DNA from: Boswellia sacra
Lineage: Eukaryota > Streptophyta > Magnoliopsida > Sapindales > Burseraceae
DNA length: 64,000 bases
Direction: 5' to 3'
Assembly (NCBI GenBank): GCA_013180625.2
Contig: SNVD02005101.1
Span: 124,001-188,000 of the forward strand
The stretch's first letter is position 1; each line of letters opens with the position of its first letter. The notes beneath the pieces were generated by a model, which was given only the letters and a program-made list of their open reading frames with translations, did not search any database and had not been told where the DNA came from. The position numbers were made by a program, and so were the translations under genes. Shown one piece after another: positions 32,011-45,357 of the stretch.

Positions 32011-33937
32011 ACTAGCTTCACAAGCATGTGTCACTTTGTGGTCCAGAACCCTTAAGAGGTGACCCCCATGCATGAATTACACATTAAACATTCCATATTT
32101 TCCCATAGGCTTTGGCATGCAATTTCACACACTATCTTACATATGTCACTTTGTGTTGTGTGTGGCACTTTGCGATCATTTTAACCCTTAAGAGGTGTCT
32201 TACATATACAACTTCAAGAGGTGACACTCATTAAATAATGAACAATTCACATTCACATTTCACATATTTTCTTACATATGACACTTTGTGTTGTGTGTGA
32301 CACTTTGTGGTCATTTTGACCCCCAAGAGGTTGCTCATACACACAACTTTAAGAGGTGCCTCATTCATATATGTACACAATCACATAATGGACATTCAAA
32401 GTCTGAAGGTTTGGCATGCCATTCATATATCATAATTCCAATTTAATTACATAAGTGAAGCTCTAAGTCAAACCTTCCAAGTATCATAACATATCATATT
32501 TAGTCTTAAAGCTTTTCCAACTATCACAACATATTACATTCATAACATTTTATATCACAATTCATGCCCTCCTTATCAACCATCACATTCAAACTCATAA
32601 GCAAAGCTTTAAATTAAGCTTCATATCAATCACAACACATTACATTCAATGCTTAAATTCACATTCAATCTCATTTAACAAGCTCAAAGTCAAGCTTTCT
32701 AGTCATCACAACCACATCACTTAATTGCAATAATACTAACATTTAGCTACATCACATTATGCACATATCACATGAAGCATAATAACAATTTTATTGTGTC
32801 CTCAGAATGGGTTTGTCTTACTTACCTGATTAGCTTTGCCTCTTGATTATGATTTACACCTAGAAATCATCAAATCTCTTATGGATTAGCAACAATTTCA
32901 ACCAACCAATAACTACATTAACAATTCACTAGTATACACATATGGGTTAGACAATTCTAACAAGAGGGGTATGTATTCCAATTATCACCAAATTTTATGG
33001 GACTCAAGAAAACACACATATAATATCCCATGAATTTTATTGAGTCAAAATAAGGCCATGTACCCCTTGAAAAACCTTAATTTCATTCACATAGAAAATC
33101 TGTCTACAGACCTCTGAACTGAGCAGTCCAACTTTGAAGAATTTTATAAAATTATACAATAATCAATTCTCTACCAAACTTTCCAGTATAAAATTTAACA
33201 CATATGAAAGTAATTTAACCAAAAATTACAACATTCTAATGAGTTTATGTCAATCAAAATAATTTTATATAGTTTACTCTGTTCTGAAAGTAAGAGTTTT
33301 CAGTTTAAAGTGCCCAACTTTGAAAATTCATATCAATTCATACAATACTGCAAATTCAATGAAATCTTACAATCTACTAGGAAATGGGTTTTCATACCAA
33401 AAATCATGAATTTTTATGAAGGTATGGCCCCTTAATTCAAGTTCATTCCCCCTGGTCTATTTTAAAATAAGGGAAGTCAGAATTTCATTCTAGAATTTCA
33501 AAAAATAACCAAAATTCACCTACTTTGAATTTTTAAGTGATTCAAAATTTTTCATAACCCTTGACATGTCTAGTTTCACCTATTAATGTTTTAAAACCCT
33601 TGTTCAGCAAAGAGACTCTACAAGAATTTCACTCAAACATGTCTCCTAACTTCCCAAACATCATCCGTTCTCCTTCAGTATACCATAACACATATAATAT
33701 CATGTTTTCACACAAATTTCAGAATGCACAAAACATAATCATTCCATAACTTATAACATATCACATTAATTTCCCGTAAAAATAATGAAACCATGCAAGG
33801 AAATGGGAGGAGAAGTTGATTTCTACCTCTAGTTTGTTTCTACCTTTCTTCCTCTTGCTTAATTTGTTGGCAAGAATGGAGGAGAAAGAGATGAGGGCTA
33901 GGTGCAAGGATAGGATCAAAATGAATACATATCTCTA

Positions 33938-34897
33938 GGCATATAACTCTTCATATGCCTTTTATCCTTCTAGCATAAAAATATAACTACATTATGACCC
34001 TTGAACTTTTAACTAGTGGGTTCATATAAGAGGATAGCATAACTTACGGGATAATGCCAATTTTACTGACAAGTCAAGTTGAATATGAAAGGACGTTAAG
34101 ATTGTTTAAATTCCTCCTAATACTCAAAAGAGAACGAGAGCACATAATCATGGACTTTATTATGCGTAACATAGAATTCCAAAAGGCAGTAATACCATTT
34201 GGATAGTTATTGATAGATTGACCCATTTCATACCCTTTTCTTCTTGTATACATTATTTTGCTGTCGACCAAAAGAAGGGGGTAAATTTATGTCTACAAGA
34301 TGTTCGGTTACATGGAATATTTGTGTTTGATGTTTTGATTTGAGACCGAAAGGTTACACCTATATTGGAAAAAGTTTGTACATGGTTAAAAGCACTACAT
34401 TCCAATTTAGTATGGTTTTTATGGGCAAACTGAGAGAGTTATTCAATCTTGGAATATATGTAACAACTTGCGGAAATGATTTTAAGCATAAAAGTGACAA
34501 AGTTTGGTAAGAAAAGAAAATTTAGTCCAAAGTACATCAACCTTGATGAGACTTGTTGAGGATTAAGAATGCAGCCGATGGATCACACTGCCTTTTTACA
34601 ATTAAGTGTACCAGACGTATTATACAAGTGAAGGATGAGGGATATAATTTCAATTCCTCCTGTATACTAAGTTCTAAATCATTAGAGCTGAGAAACAATT
34701 TTCCTATGAATAAGGGTCAATATCAATTATGGACTATAAAGAACATTAGATACGGAAGGAAAAGATATCCTTAATGAGAATGCTCCAAAATAAATTCCCC
34801 ATTTGTGAAGCAACTTCGGGAGCAATAAAGAATGAATATATGGTAAATATTTTCATAATTGAACGATGGCATAGAATTTCAAGGACGAAATTCTTTT
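33938..34897 (+). pseudogene. Degenerate gypsy integrase remnant, plus strand
   Basis: Plus-strand blocks of a second long-LTR element: a VIDRLT-like segment (about 34206-34222), a stretch like ATTCCAATTTAGTATGG followed by an H-x-Q-T-x(E/R)-type segment (about 34400-34445), and the end-of-pol signature TTTCAAGGACGAAATTCTTT at 34876. Stops and indels abound. The 5' part of the element is missing at the junction with the minus-strand LTR near 33937. Confidence 0.6.
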
Positions 34898-34910
34898 AAG
34901 GGGGGAGAGT
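34898..34910 (+). other. Polypurine tract of the plus-strand gypsy element
   Basis: AAGGGGGGAGAGT directly before the LTR start TGTAACACCC. Confidence 0.85.
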
Positions 34911-37900
34911 TGTAACACCCTAAAGTTTACTAATGACTATGATATTTTTATGTTACCTTATATATGTGTGTTGGGTGTAGGTGTTGTTGCAATAAAATAA
35001 GGATTAGGGAGGTGATTGAAAGAATTAAGGAAATGAGGGGCTGCATTGTGTTTTTCCCCTTCATGTTTGTCTATATAAACCCCCGACATCTAGAAAGACC
35101 CATTTTTCTCCCTCCCTTTCTCTTTGAAACGTCCAGCACCCTCTTTCTTTATTTCCCTCAATTTTGCCATGGAATCAAGAGGAGAGTAAGGAAACAAGAG
35201 GCCAAGAGGTAAAAGATTCACTCCTCTCTCTCTTGCTCTAGCCATACGCATGCAATTAAGTGATGGTTTATTGTTATTTGTGATATTTCATGTTAGGCAT
35301 ATGCTGTAAATGGCTAGAAAAACATGAATTAGAGTGAATTATGGAAGAATGTAAAGATTTGATGATGCTAGGAAGCTAGAAGTAAAGTATGAGTATAAAT
35401 CTTGCAGAGTTGTTTCTCTTAATAGTGCTAAGTCCGAAAATTTCCATAAATTTCATGATTGTTTTCTGACTCTGAAATGTTTATATAGTAAACTAGACAC
35501 ATGAAGGAGTTAATAGAATTTTGTAACACTCAAAAATTTGAAGTAGGTTAATTTTAGTGAATTTTTGAAATTCTGGTTCGAAATTGTGAATTCCCCTATT
35601 TTAGAGCAGGGCATGAACAATGAACTCGTTTTGAGGGGGAAAATCTTCATTAACTTTTTTGATTTTTGATATGAAAATCTTTGGATACGTTTTCTATTAA
35701 GCTGTAAATTTTCATGATTGTTGGAGTTGCGTCTGAATTTTTATGAATTTCTAAAACTGGACTTAAAGAATTGTGAATGACAATTTCCAGAATAGAGCAT
35801 ATGGAATAAATTTCATTTGACTGACTTAATCTCCTTAGAAAATCATGATTTTTGGTTGAATGACTCTTTTATGTTTCTAGTTCTAGAATTGAAAGTTTGG
35901 TAGAGATTTGATTATTGTAATAGATTATAAAAAAATTCTTCAAAGTTTCATTGTTTAGTGGAAAGGTCTACAGATAGATTTGTTGTGTGAATGAAATTAA
36001 GGATTTTCAAGGGGTATATGACCTTGTTTTGACTCAATAAAATTCATGGACTATAATATGTATGTCTATGTGAGTACCATGAAGTTTGGTGATGATTGGA
36101 AATGAATAACCTCTTATTATAATAATCCAACCAATATATGTGTGTGATAGAGTTTAATAAATGATGTTATTGATTGGTTGAACTGTTGTTAACCTATAAG
36201 GGGTTTAATGATTTCTAAATGGAGACTGATCAGTGCGTCATAGCTATGGCAATGATTGTCAGAGATGAAGGAGAAGAAGAAGAGGTTAATTTCAAACATC
36301 TACGTTTCTTCTCTTGATACATATGATGTCGTTGTCAAGAAATACATGAAAACAAAATTAAGAGATGAGGCTAATCAGGTAAGTAGCCAGACCCTTCTAA
36401 GGACACAACAGATGTTAACTCTTAATGAAATGTGTTTAATGATTGTGTTTGTGAATATATGTGAAATCTATTGATGGAATGTGGATGGGGCCACGAATAC
36501 ATAGACCTTGATATGAGAAATGATTTGATTGGGGTTTATAGTGATTTATGAAATGTGTAATTTTGCACACTTTCATGTGTATGTGAGTTACATGTTGGTG
36601 TTAATTCTGTGTGTATGAGATATAGAAATGGGAATGTGCCCTCATGTATGTGAATTTGTTATGATATGGCTTGAATAACATTGCCAATGAAATGATGTGT
36701 GTATATGAAGAATGAAATACATGCCAAACATTCTAGGATACTAATTCCTCATGTGAGATGGCATGACAAATGAATGTCTATGAAATACAATTTGTATTAG
36801 AGTGCCATGAACATGTATGAGTGGAAAATGAATAAGATCAGTTATACATGGACATAGTTGTGCAACGATATGATTGAAATACATCGAAGAGCAATGAAAG
36901 GGTTGGCACGAATAAAGAAGTCAATGAGGTTCTATGTGTGTAGAAATGATGCCAATGTATGGATTGTGAGCATCCATAAGTGTATATGAGAAATGTAGGC
37001 TTATTGTATTTATGAATATATATGTGATTAATGAGAAGCCTACGTAGAACCTCAATTATGAAAGTGAACTGCAATAATGTGATGTGTGAAGGCATGCATT
37101 ACTGTGTGATGTGTATGAATTTGAAATTACATGCCAAGCCCATGGGAATATATTGAATGTTAAATATGAAATGTGATACCGCTAAATGCTAGCATTATAG
37201 TGAATGAATTGTGATAAGTTATGATGAGGTTAGAAGCTTGACATAGAGCTTCATCTATGTCACTGAAATGCGAAATGTGATATATGAGTGAAAGCTTAAT
37301 ATAGAGCTTCACTTATATGACTAAATATGAAAACTGATATGTAAGTGGCATGCCACAACTTAGGATACTTAGCTCTCATAGCTTGAGGGGAGGTCTGGAC
37401 CATGTGTTTCCTTACATAGGATTTTGGTAGCATGGACCCGGTATCGCTCGGATTGTCAGACTAGCCTTGAGCTATCTCAAGTATAGGCATCTCTGTGTAT
37501 ATGTACTGTTCCGTATGGCAGGATGTAGTCCAGCAGGACTACGTTGCTGTCACCTTTGGGTTATGGCGGATTCGTGCAATATGAGAATGTGATAAATACT
37601 CATAGCGACGATGCCTTGCCTACGGATGCCGCCAATGGGTGGCTTTGTGATATGGACCCATATATGTGATCTAACTGTAATATGATAAGTCCTACCTTGA
37701 TTAAAGAGCATTGTTCCTAAGTATTTATGATTGTACTATGGAAGCTTAAATAATTATGTAAATAGATATCCATATGAACAATGTAGCTAGCTTGTGGAAA
37801 CTCATGTGTGAATGATTATGTGTTTATGGAAGCACATGAGAATGTGATAGACTTGTGGAATGTTTATTTGTAAATGAGACATGTGTATATAAATGGGTGT

Positions 37901-38634
37901 TTGTATATATATATATATATATATATGTGATGAGCTTTGACATAGAAAACCCATATTTAATTACCCATAGATAGGTATTTATAGAATTAGAAATGTGATT
38001 AGATAAGTAAGTAATTGATCTAGGAAATTGGCCAATGATGCAAGGTTGGCGCATGAGCGCTATTAAATGGCGCAGGAGCGCATCTTTAACTGACCTAAAG
38101 AGGTATCGACAGAGAAATGGCATCTTTGTGCCATATCTTTCGCGTTGGAGCGCCACTTGCACTAACTCAAGTAAGAGAGAATAGAGAGTTGGCACATGCG
38201 TGCCTCTCCCTTGGTGCAGGAGCGTGAAATTAAAATTTGCAACAGATTGAAAATCAAAAAATTGGCACCGCCGCGCCAGTTCCCTCGAGCATAGGCGCGA
38301 TCCTTGAATACTAAAATCAGTTTTATGACTTTCTTAGCAAGGCACTAGTGGCTTGTATACTAAGAAATGAATAGTAATCGGTGATTTATGGAATAAGCAT
38401 TGAATAGCAGTCACATTCTAAAATGGTTATCGCCATTGATTGTTTTATTTTGAGTGTTACGCCAATTTTCATAATTCTAGTTGCTTACTGAGTTTCATAC
38501 TCACTAGCCTATTGTGTACCTCAGGTAATTGATCAGTTAAAGATTATAGGAGGATTTCGACATAGTGACGACTGTGTTTCCTTGGCAAGCTTTTATCTGC
38601 TACGGTATTACTATATTGGATGTGGGGTATGACA
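34911..38634 (+). repeat. 3.7-kb gypsy LTR, plus strand
   Basis: Starts TGTAACACCC at 34911 after the purine tract and ends GGGGTATGACA at 38634 (TG...CA). Its interior is the reverse-complement relative of 30476-33937, for example 36000-36060 against 33000-33070. A TA microsatellite lies at 37906-37926, and GGCGCA(T/G)GAGCGC-type motifs lie near 38045-38080. It ends within an NLR gene. Confidence 0.85.
35072..35079 (+). promoter_or_regulatory. TATA box of the 3.7-kb LTR
   Basis: TATATAAA-type sequence about 160 bp into the LTR, followed by C-rich leader-like sequence. A plausible LTR promoter. Confidence 0.5.
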
Positions 38635-39080
38635 TGTGGCCTCTCAGACAATACATTCGTTGGGTCAATATCATCTTTTAGATCTCTTACCTCTACAGTC
38701 TTATTCATGATTTTTTTGCAAAGCCTCCACAGTTTAGAGAAGGGGCATAGGCCACAGCAGGGTTTGCTGGTGTTATTACAGTTGTCCTTCAAAGTTTGGA
38801 TATCACCTTTCATCTATTCGACCTTTTTGAGCCAGGTTTCACAGTTGCGCTTAATCCTCAATAGTTTTTTAGTTTCTGTCCGCTTCATCATTTATTTCCT
38901 TCTCTATATCACATAGAGATATCTCTCCACTTTGAAGATCAGCAAGGTTACCACTTATATTCTTCACATAGCCAAATTGGTGATAAAACCATCTACAAAT
39001 GAAGTTGACATCTTTGTATAAGGATCAACCGCTGTAGCAACAGCCTGCTCGCCTGCCGACATGCCAAATGCTGCACCCAT
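38635..39080 (-). pseudogene. N-terminal coiled-coil part of a CC-NBS-LRR gene, truncated
   Basis: Minus-strand ATG at 39080-39078 opens MGAAFGMSAGEQAVATA. After a frameshift the segment reads GNLADLQSGEIS, then CETWLKKVE-stop, MKGDIQTLKDN, a cysteine-rich CCGLCPFSKLWRL, and 'KTVEVRDLKDDID...VLSERP'. This order is the CC domain of RPS2/RPS5-type plant resistance proteins, just before the NB-ARC domain. Three or more lesions are present. The frame ends exactly where the gypsy LTR begins, so the NB-ARC and LRR parts are gone. Such proteins sense pathogen effectors in the cytoplasm; this copy is dead. Confidence 0.75.
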
Positions 39081-40299
39081 CGTGCAAATATTGTAAAAAA
39101 AATTGAATATTTCTAGAAAGGGCTTATTACCGAGATACGCAACATGTTACACCCACAAAAAAAAAAAAATGGCGCTGACTTGTAAAATGAGAAGCTATCT
39201 TATATGCATCAATAGTGAAACTGCTTCCATGAACACAATTCTGTGCGCGATATAGTTAATAATCTCTCTTTCTCATTGGTAAAATGTGTGTAATCTCTTA
39301 TCTTGTCTTTTGATTTTCAACTTAAAAAATTTTATGACTATACGTATCATAGGACACCCAAAGTTTTTATGTTGTTGACAATCAAGTGATCCATGCTAGA
39401 TTAACATTTTACTGACTGTTCGACACCAGAAATTATCATCCACATCGTAGCTTTTATATATGTTGTTTTAGAAAGACTGCAGATTGCAGTTCTCCAACGC
39501 CAAGAAGATATTAATTTTACCTCATCGAGAACGAATAAAATGGTACAAGATTTGCCGCAAGATAAAAATATCAATTCTCTAAAACTCTATCTTTCTAAGT
39601 AAGTTGCTTTTCCCTTAAAAGGACAAGACAGAAATATCTTTGCTTGTTTATGTCCTAAGAGGGAATATTTTAGTCACGTTTGAAATTGATATTTCAATAA
39701 AAATCATAATAAATCAATGCCTTTAACGTAGAACGTAATGCATGCTACTACTTGCATACACTTTGGAGAACACAAGTATACGTTTCCATTTGGACAGGTT
39801 GATCATTTGGTATTACTGTGGCACTGAATCACTGTGTCCTCGGCATAAAGAGTGCTTGCTCTCGTGAGCCCACTCTTGGGTCTTTTCCAGCGGATTGAAT
39901 TCAGACAAAGACAAACTCACTATTGGTTTTGAGTCCCTAGGACCCTTGAACTTGAATACTCTAAAGATATATAGTAACGGACTACTCAATCTAGTTAGGG
40001 CCCGCTCAAGGGTTTTTGGGGTGCAAGGTGAAATTTATAAGTTGAACCTTTTATATTTAATTAAAATAATTACAAATTTAATTTTTTAAAAGTATATTTT
40101 AACTAAAATTAATTTTTCTTATCTTTTGGGATGCAAAATTATTAATTAAATCTTTATATTTAAGTTTTTCTACTATTTCTTTTTCGATAAACTATAACTT
40201 TATCAAGAGCTCCTTTTTGGATTCAATTAAGTTTTTTCTTTTTTTTCTTAAGTTTTTCATATCCTGACTAATATTTCTAGTAGCCACTTCTAAGATTTC

Positions 40300-40670
40300 T
40301 AAGACTAAATTAATAATATTAACAACTAGCAAACACAAAATAAATGATAACTACAAATAAATAAATAAAATAACAGCTATAAAAATGAACAAATTAATAA
40401 TATTGACAATAATCTAAAATTATTAAAATATAAAACAAAAAGAAATTGGCTAGAAAGCTTAAGGAAGACTGGAAGAGCACTCTGCACATTTGGCTTACCA
40501 ATTGCATTCAACTTGGTTAGCAGCAATTTATTAGATTTCTAAGACTAAATTACTAATTAACAACAAGAAAACACATAACAAAAGATAAGTACATTAAATA
40601 ATATTATAAAAAATACGAACAAATTAATAATATGGACGATAATCTAAAATTATTAAAATATTAAAATATC
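40300..40670 (+). repeat. Diverged direct duplication
   Basis: Copies at about 40300-40430 and 40528-40670 share AGATTTCTAAGACTAAATTA, GAACAAATTAATAATAT and GATAATCTAAAATTATTAAA-like blocks in the same order. Confidence 0.65.
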
Positions 40671-40786
40671 AAACAATAAGTTATAGTAATTTGGAGTGGC
40701 CGGTGGGCCTATTAATATATTAAATAATAAAAAATAAAAATTTTGATATTTTTATGTTGACGTTTATTTATATTAGAATTTTAAAA

Positions 40787-41035
40787 TAAAATGAAATTAT
40801 TAAAAGAAATTTACTTGGGGCCTTCCATTTCAGATTTTGCGGCCTAGGAACTTTTAAAATAAATAACATTATTCAAAATTTTTTACATGGGGCCTTCCTC
40901 TTCAGGGGCCTCACTAACTTTTAAAATAAATAAAATTATTTAAAATTTTTTACATGAGACCTTCCTCTTCAGATTCTAGGACCTAAATAACTTTAAAATA
41001 AATAAAATTATTAAAAAAAATTTACATCTCGTTGT
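40787..41035 (+). repeat. Tandem repeats of 66-73 bp, about 3.5 units
   Basis: Units begin TTAAAATAAA near 40787, 40855, 40921 and 40993 and contain TTTACATG(G/A)GGCCTTCCTCTTCAG-like cores. Confidence 0.75.
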
Positions 41036-43468
41036 AGCTCCTAATGGCTCTTGTTAAAAGTCACTCAAACCACTCAAAATTTTAATCATTGGTTTATTAA
41101 CCACAGGGAATATATCTCGTTGAAACTCTCATTTCACAACCTCAACTTCACTTACAAAACAGGAAAAAAAATTCTGGGTTCCACTGGTATCACTTCATAA
41201 ACTTAAAAAACAATTAAAAAAAAGGCAAATCAGAATTATATTCCGGGCTAATTTAAAAGGTTTGGTTTAAATGTTATGTCTTGTATCAATACAGATTTAG
41301 CTATTTGGGTTGAGTATAGCTCTACCATAAATATACAGTCTAGAACTAGAAGCACATATGAAATAGCCAATTATTTGAACAGAATTTATGATCACAAAAT
41401 ATCATTCCTCCTTAAAGTTATCACTAACACGTAGAGCTATATATCTTTTGAAAACAATTTTTTTTTCTTTTTAATTAACTTCCAAATATCTATAAAAGCA
41501 AATAGTTGAGCAAATCACACATCAATCAACCGAATGAAATTAAAAAAAGAAAAACTAAATAATCGAGTAACCAGAAAGAAAAGATGGTCCTGATCCGATC
41601 CCGTAACATTTACTCTTTCTAAAGCATTTCAGCCCCACAGAGAAATCCGATACGTTATATCAATCATGAGACAAAGATTTTTCTTCTGCAACGAAAAACA
41701 AGTTACCTGAACAGGTTTCATGAAAATAAAAAATGAAAAAAGATAAACAAACCAAAGGGAACGATATCTTGAATATTAATCTGTGTCTATCCTCGTTCTT
41801 TGATTCTCTGAAGAAGGAGAAATCTGGGCATAGCGGTTTACTGACACTCAGAAAAGGTAGATTTTGTCACTCTCTGTGTAATGCCCATTGGGCTTAAGTG
41901 AAGAAGGTCCAGCCCAGCCCAAAAATATTTTACAGAAAATAAGAGAAGGGAGAGACAGAAAATGGGGAAAAAAAAGAAAGAAAAATCTAGAGAGAAGAGA
42001 AGAAGACAGACGTGAGAAGGGAGAGAGAGCTCAAGGGAAGTGGCAATTTTTGGAGGATTTTGAGGGCATTCTCAAGGTAATTTCTTCATCTTTGACTTAA
42101 ATTAGATTCAATATTTTGATTCCTACCTATAGATACGAATTTTAGAGGAGTTATTTAGCATTTGAAAAATTTTTAGAGAGACAAGATAGAGAGAGAAGGA
42201 AGAACAATGATAAAATTAGAAGTATTATTCAAGGTATTTCACATTCTTGTTGATTTTTATGGAATTTGTTTGAAGGAATATTAAGTTTTAATGATAATGA
42301 TGGAAGTCTAAGGTTTTGTGAACAGTAGTATTTCCAAAAATTTTTGCAATTTGTTGGCTTTGAATCTGATTCTCTAATTTATATATGTTAAAATAGACAT
42401 CCTAAGGATTTGTTTAAAGTTGAATTCACTAAAAAATGTTGTATATACAATTTTATATGAATTTTCGAAGTTTACTGTTTACTATAGGAAATTCAGTTTT
42501 TATGTAGAAAATCAGTTTTGGGTAAGTTATTTGAAGTATCTAGAGGTCTTCAAAAATTATGAAATTTGGGATTCGAGTTTGTATATATTTCTAGTTTAAA
42601 TTTGGAGATTTTTGTGATTTAAGAATTTATTACAAATTATCATATATTTTAGAAAAGGGAGAGGTCAGTCATGGAAACGAATATACAGAATTTTTTGTAT
42701 CTGAAAACATGAAGATTTTGAGGTACCTAATGAACATATAAGGCTATGAAATTTTATATGGTATTAGATATGTATGTGTAGAAGGTCTGTATAAAATTTT
42801 AGACCAAGTTAATTATTTGTTAAAAATCAGATAACATGAACTGTTCTGTTTAAGAAGTTTGGAAATAGAGTTAATTAGAATTGATTGGATTAAGATATGA
42901 AGTTAGATATTAGGAAATTTAAACATTCAAGTTGAATATGAATTGAATATGATATGATCAGCTTTTTTATGATGTTAGGACAAGGAAGGATTAATTCTTT
43001 GTTGAAGGATATGGTCAGCTAGGTGGAACGTTGACTTTGAAATCTATTGCGAGCTAACCGAGTTGTGCAACCAAATTAGTGAGTGGAAAAGTATTTTATT
43101 TTATGGGTTATAATGATTTCTCTAAATGTTATTTTATAGATATTTTAGAAAGTTTTAGAGAGAGTAGAAGATTTATTTTTCTAGATAATTAAGAAATATA
43201 TTTTAGTATTTACTTAGTTATGTTTATTTAACATTTTATAGAATTTTCGAGAATTTTAGTAAATTTTGAAGAATTCAAGTTAGTTTCTTTTGTATTTTTT
43301 GAGGGTAGATAGATCCATTTGTTATACTTGCTTCTATTATTAATATGTTTCAGGGTTAGTTTTCAAAATGGTTATAGACATGAATTTTATTTTAAAATTA
43401 GTTTTGAACAAAAATATAACATTTATAAGGGAAAAATCAGATTTTCCATTTAAAGTGCATTTTAGTTT

Positions 43469-43760
43469 CACTACAAGAAAAATGATCATATTTGGCGGTC
43501 TTTGACCGTCATATATGTATATATTTGGCGGTCTTAAAAACGCCACCAATGGCACCGCCAAATATAGTCAATTTGACTATATTTGGCGGTCAGTCAAAGT
43601 GCCAAATATGCATCTGACTATACTTGACATTTTTTGACCACCAAATATAGTATGTTTAAAAATTAAAAAAATATATACTTGGCGGTTTTTGGCTGCCACG
43701 TATAGTAGTTCAAAAATTAAAAAAAATATACTTGGCATTTTTTAAAAAGCCAAGTATTTA
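43469..43760 (+). repeat. CACTA left end with subterminal repeats
   Basis: TTTGGCGGT occurs at about 43493, 43520, 43581 and (as TTGGCGGT) 43678. Inverted copies ACCGCCAAATATAG and GCCACCAA lie between, so the end can fold. These are the usual transposase-binding repeats of CACTA ends. A TA-rich run follows (43775-43830). Confidence 0.8.
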
Positions 43761-43775
43761 AAAAAAAATTAATAG

Positions 43776-43829
<54 letters not shown>

Positions 43830-43887
43830 AACAGGTATCATTGTTAAATAATACAATTTTATAGCATTCTTTGTCCATACACTAATC

Positions 43888-44032
43888 TCATTGCAATGAG
43901 TATAATACAATTTTTGCATTTTTTTCATATTCAGCAGCCTTTTTCCTTTGATCATCGGGACACAGAAGGGCATTGAGAATATGTATGAGACAACATAATA
44001 TCCCAGAATCAAGAAGAGATTGTTTATCAATA
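43888..44032 (-). pseudogene. Captured exon of a BEACH-domain (SPIRRIG-like) gene
   Basis: On the minus strand an acceptor-like ATCATTTGCAG precedes the exon (plus 44033 upward). The exon encodes PIDKQSLLDSGILCCLIHIL and NALLCPDDQRKK and runs into a stop at 43888. This is a conserved segment of the long N-terminal region of plant BEACH proteins, which act in vesicle trafficking and mRNA-granule regulation. The assignment is from memory of the family, so moderate. Confidence 0.5.
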
Positions 44033-44604
44033 GGCTGCAAATGATAATGATAAATGTGATCACGTTTTCTTATCAAATAAAAAGAGTAACAAATAATAAT
44101 GAAAAATAACCAAATTTCCATGCTTTAACATATATCAAAATGAATCTGGAGTACACACTCATGTGCACATTGATCCATAACTTTTTATATTTCACCAATC
44201 ACATCTTGGGAATTTTAAAAAACTTCATCTCCATCGGCAACATAATTTTCATTGTTAATGAAATTTGAATTAATCAGAAAAGTCAATTCATGCAAATCAC
44301 GATAAACAATTCGAAGAAGATCAATCTTGAATACCAAGATAAATGATACAACAAAACAAAGAATATCATGAATAATTCAGAATAGGATATCCCATAACAC
44401 AGTATGTGAACACAAATTACAATCTCACCAAGTAGATTCTATAAAGGTTCATGGATAATGAAAACATACCCCAGATACAATTACTTCAACTTCAGTTAAC
44501 AAATTTGAACCAGGATTGATGCCATCCTGCAGAAAAGTACACATGAGTGACTTCAACACCTAATCATCAGTCAACATATGCAAAACAAAAACATTTAGAC
44601 CAAC

Positions 44605-44748
44605 GGACTTACTTTTGTGGCCTCCGAAAAAAAACTTTAACACTTTTATTACATCCAAAGATCTTGTTTTGCTGCTGAACTTTAACTTCTCAACATCAGT
44701 TACAAATGCTCTTCCCACAACAAAAGAGAATATATGTGTTTCAACTAA
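44605..44748 (-). pseudogene. Second captured exon of the same BEACH-type gene
   Basis: Minus strand: an acceptor-like ATATACAG precedes an open stretch reading VVGRAFVTDVEKLKFSSKTR and SLDVIKVLKFFF. I associate it with the same SPIRRIG-like family. It lies upstream of the exon at 43888-44032 in transcription order, consistent with one captured genomic segment. A run of T (AAAAAAA on plus near 44628) probably breaks the frame. Confidence 0.45.
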
Positions 44749-45357
44749 CCTGTATATTCATCAAAGATGTCCAAGTTGGTTAATGTGCTCACAATTAGAG
44801 AATGTACAAAGCATAGCGATCTCATCTATAATATTATATGCAAATATTCTCAGTACTACAACATGTACTAAATTTGGCACAATAGATATTCAAAAAACAA
44901 TTTTAAAAAAATCACTAATCCTATTCAATAGTGGCAAGCTTACAGTAGTTTGACCTATAAGAATAGTTCTCTGACGTGATTGTATACAAAAGTTAATATA
45001 AGAGATAAAGAAACAAATAAAATGCTGCCTCTAAAAGAACAATCTTATACAAACAAGATTGTACAAAATAATTGCTGCCTTATTTTTAACAAGTAATAAC
45101 TTTTATTTTTTTAAAAGTAATAATAAAACAGTTCAAAGCAACAATAATTAGAATATGATATTTTATTGTGTAACAATACATCTCAATCCAAAGAAGCATG
45201 TTAGACATGGAAGAGTGATACTTTTACATGGTTACTAATTGGGCTACATCAACATGCTGCTTTACTAATCTACAAAAAACATCTACAGTCAAATACATTA
45301 GCATGCTGCTTTACTAATCTACAAAAAACATTTACTGTTTGGAGTCAGAACCATTAC

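Larger units (their letters stand above)
21100..33937 (-). mobile_element. Long-LTR Ty3/gypsy element, degenerate, interrupted by another element
   Basis: On the minus strand the order is 5' LTR (33937-30476, 5' edge missing), primer site (30471-30460), internal DNA split by the element at 25782-30361, pol remnant (25781-22635), purine tract (22634-22618) and a truncated 3' LTR (22617-21100). The two LTR pieces align over 21106-22417 and 32661-33937 at roughly 85-90 percent by eye. The left LTR is cut at the TRIM and the right one at the junction with the plus-strand element at 33938. No gag is recognisable. Confidence 0.8.
30476..33937 (-). repeat. 5' LTR of the long-LTR gypsy element, 5' edge missing
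   Basis: The 3' edge is TGTAACACCCCATA on plus at 30476. About 3.46 kb remain. It includes CA-rich sequence (31096-31629) and a 92-bp tandem array (31738-32010). It is an inverted relative (about 80 percent in the best parts) of 34911-38634. The final 200 bp or so, present at 22417-22617 in the other LTR, are absent. Confidence 0.8.
39081..41876. other. AT-rich intergenic DNA with local repeats
   Basis: No gene seen. Two repeat groups are listed separately. TAGGGCCCGCTCAAGG near 39996 resembles a transposon end, but I found no inverted partner. Confidence 0.55.

Noticed and set aside
41888..42100. 70-codon basic ORF at the start of the solo LTR
   Set aside because: AG-rich composition in an LTR; no conserved motif.
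43758..44063. 101-codon minus-strand ORF
   Set aside because: Mostly frame shadow of the BEACH exon plus the TA microsatellite.
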